Part shown: positions 13,035-13,061 of the stretch, in pieces
Layout of the letters: each line of letters begins with the position of its first letter
How positions within the stretch are numbered: position 1 is the stretch's first letter
Origin: Campylobacter sp.
GTDB taxonomy: Bacteria > Campylobacterota > Campylobacteria > Campylobacterales > Campylobacteraceae
Direction: 5' to 3'
Assembly (NCBI GenBank): GCA_024680445.1
Contig: JAILCJ010000217.1
Coordinates: forward strand, 1-13,061
DNA: 13,061 nucleotides
Notes under the pieces: model-generated
Seen by the model: only the letters and a program-made list of their open reading frames with translations
Databases searched by the model: none
What the model was told of the DNA's origin: nothing
Made by a program: the position numbers and the translations under genes

Positions 13035-13061
13035 GAATTAAAATGAAATTTTTTTAATTAC

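Overview
The window looks like a Campylobacter or close Campylobacterota chromosome. It is strongly A/T-rich, its promoters have a TATAAT-like -10 box and T-rich upstream DNA rather than a clear -35, and its genes are tightly packed with 4-bp ATGA overlaps. As I recall it, rpmB next to rpe-dnaQ is also the C. jejuni order. No phage, insertion sequence, CRISPR, tRNA or rRNA is visible.

Left part (1-4530, + strand). After the 3' tail of an unidentified gene come four units: a coupled pair (an NlpE-like lipoprotein and an unrecognised exported 304-aa protein); a 227-bp gap with five exact copies of the 12-bp palindrome ATCAAATTTGAT; an MFS_3-type exporter; and a three-gene operon with ATGA overlaps, made of a 105-aa protein of unknown function and two cysteine-rich Sel1/Hcp-type lipoproteins.

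Middle (4531-6692, + strand). A three-gene operon has the architecture of PilM-PilN-PilO, the inner-membrane assembly platform of type IV pilus, type II secretion and DNA-uptake machines. Here it has no adjacent secretin, ATPase or pilin gene. The PilM-like protein carries a very acidic insert of about 70 residues.

Right-middle (6745-10272, - strand). A convergent four-gene run reads, in transcription order, a degenerate HDOD-like protein, a STAS-STAS-CheX-like protein, rpe (ribulose-phosphate 3-epimerase) and a DnaQ-type 3'-5' exonuclease. All junctions overlap or are 8 bp apart, so housekeeping enzymes appear to be co-transcribed with two signalling-type genes.

Right (10273-13061, + strand). 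A divergent intergenic region with a promoter and an 8-bp inverted repeat drives rpmB (L28), a MthK-type two-TM potassium channel with an RCK domain, and argJ. A GC-rich hairpin ends the unit. The channel has an atypical filter (TVGFTE) and a well-placed internal ribosome binding site plus ATG just before the RCK domain, which suggests a second, soluble RCK product.

The most interesting items are the HDOD/STAS-CheX pair, the orphan PilMNO-like set, the possible dual-product channel gene and the ATCAAATTTGAT palindrome family. I see no clearly new defence or mobile system. Family assignments come from reading motifs by eye, and none was checked by a database search.
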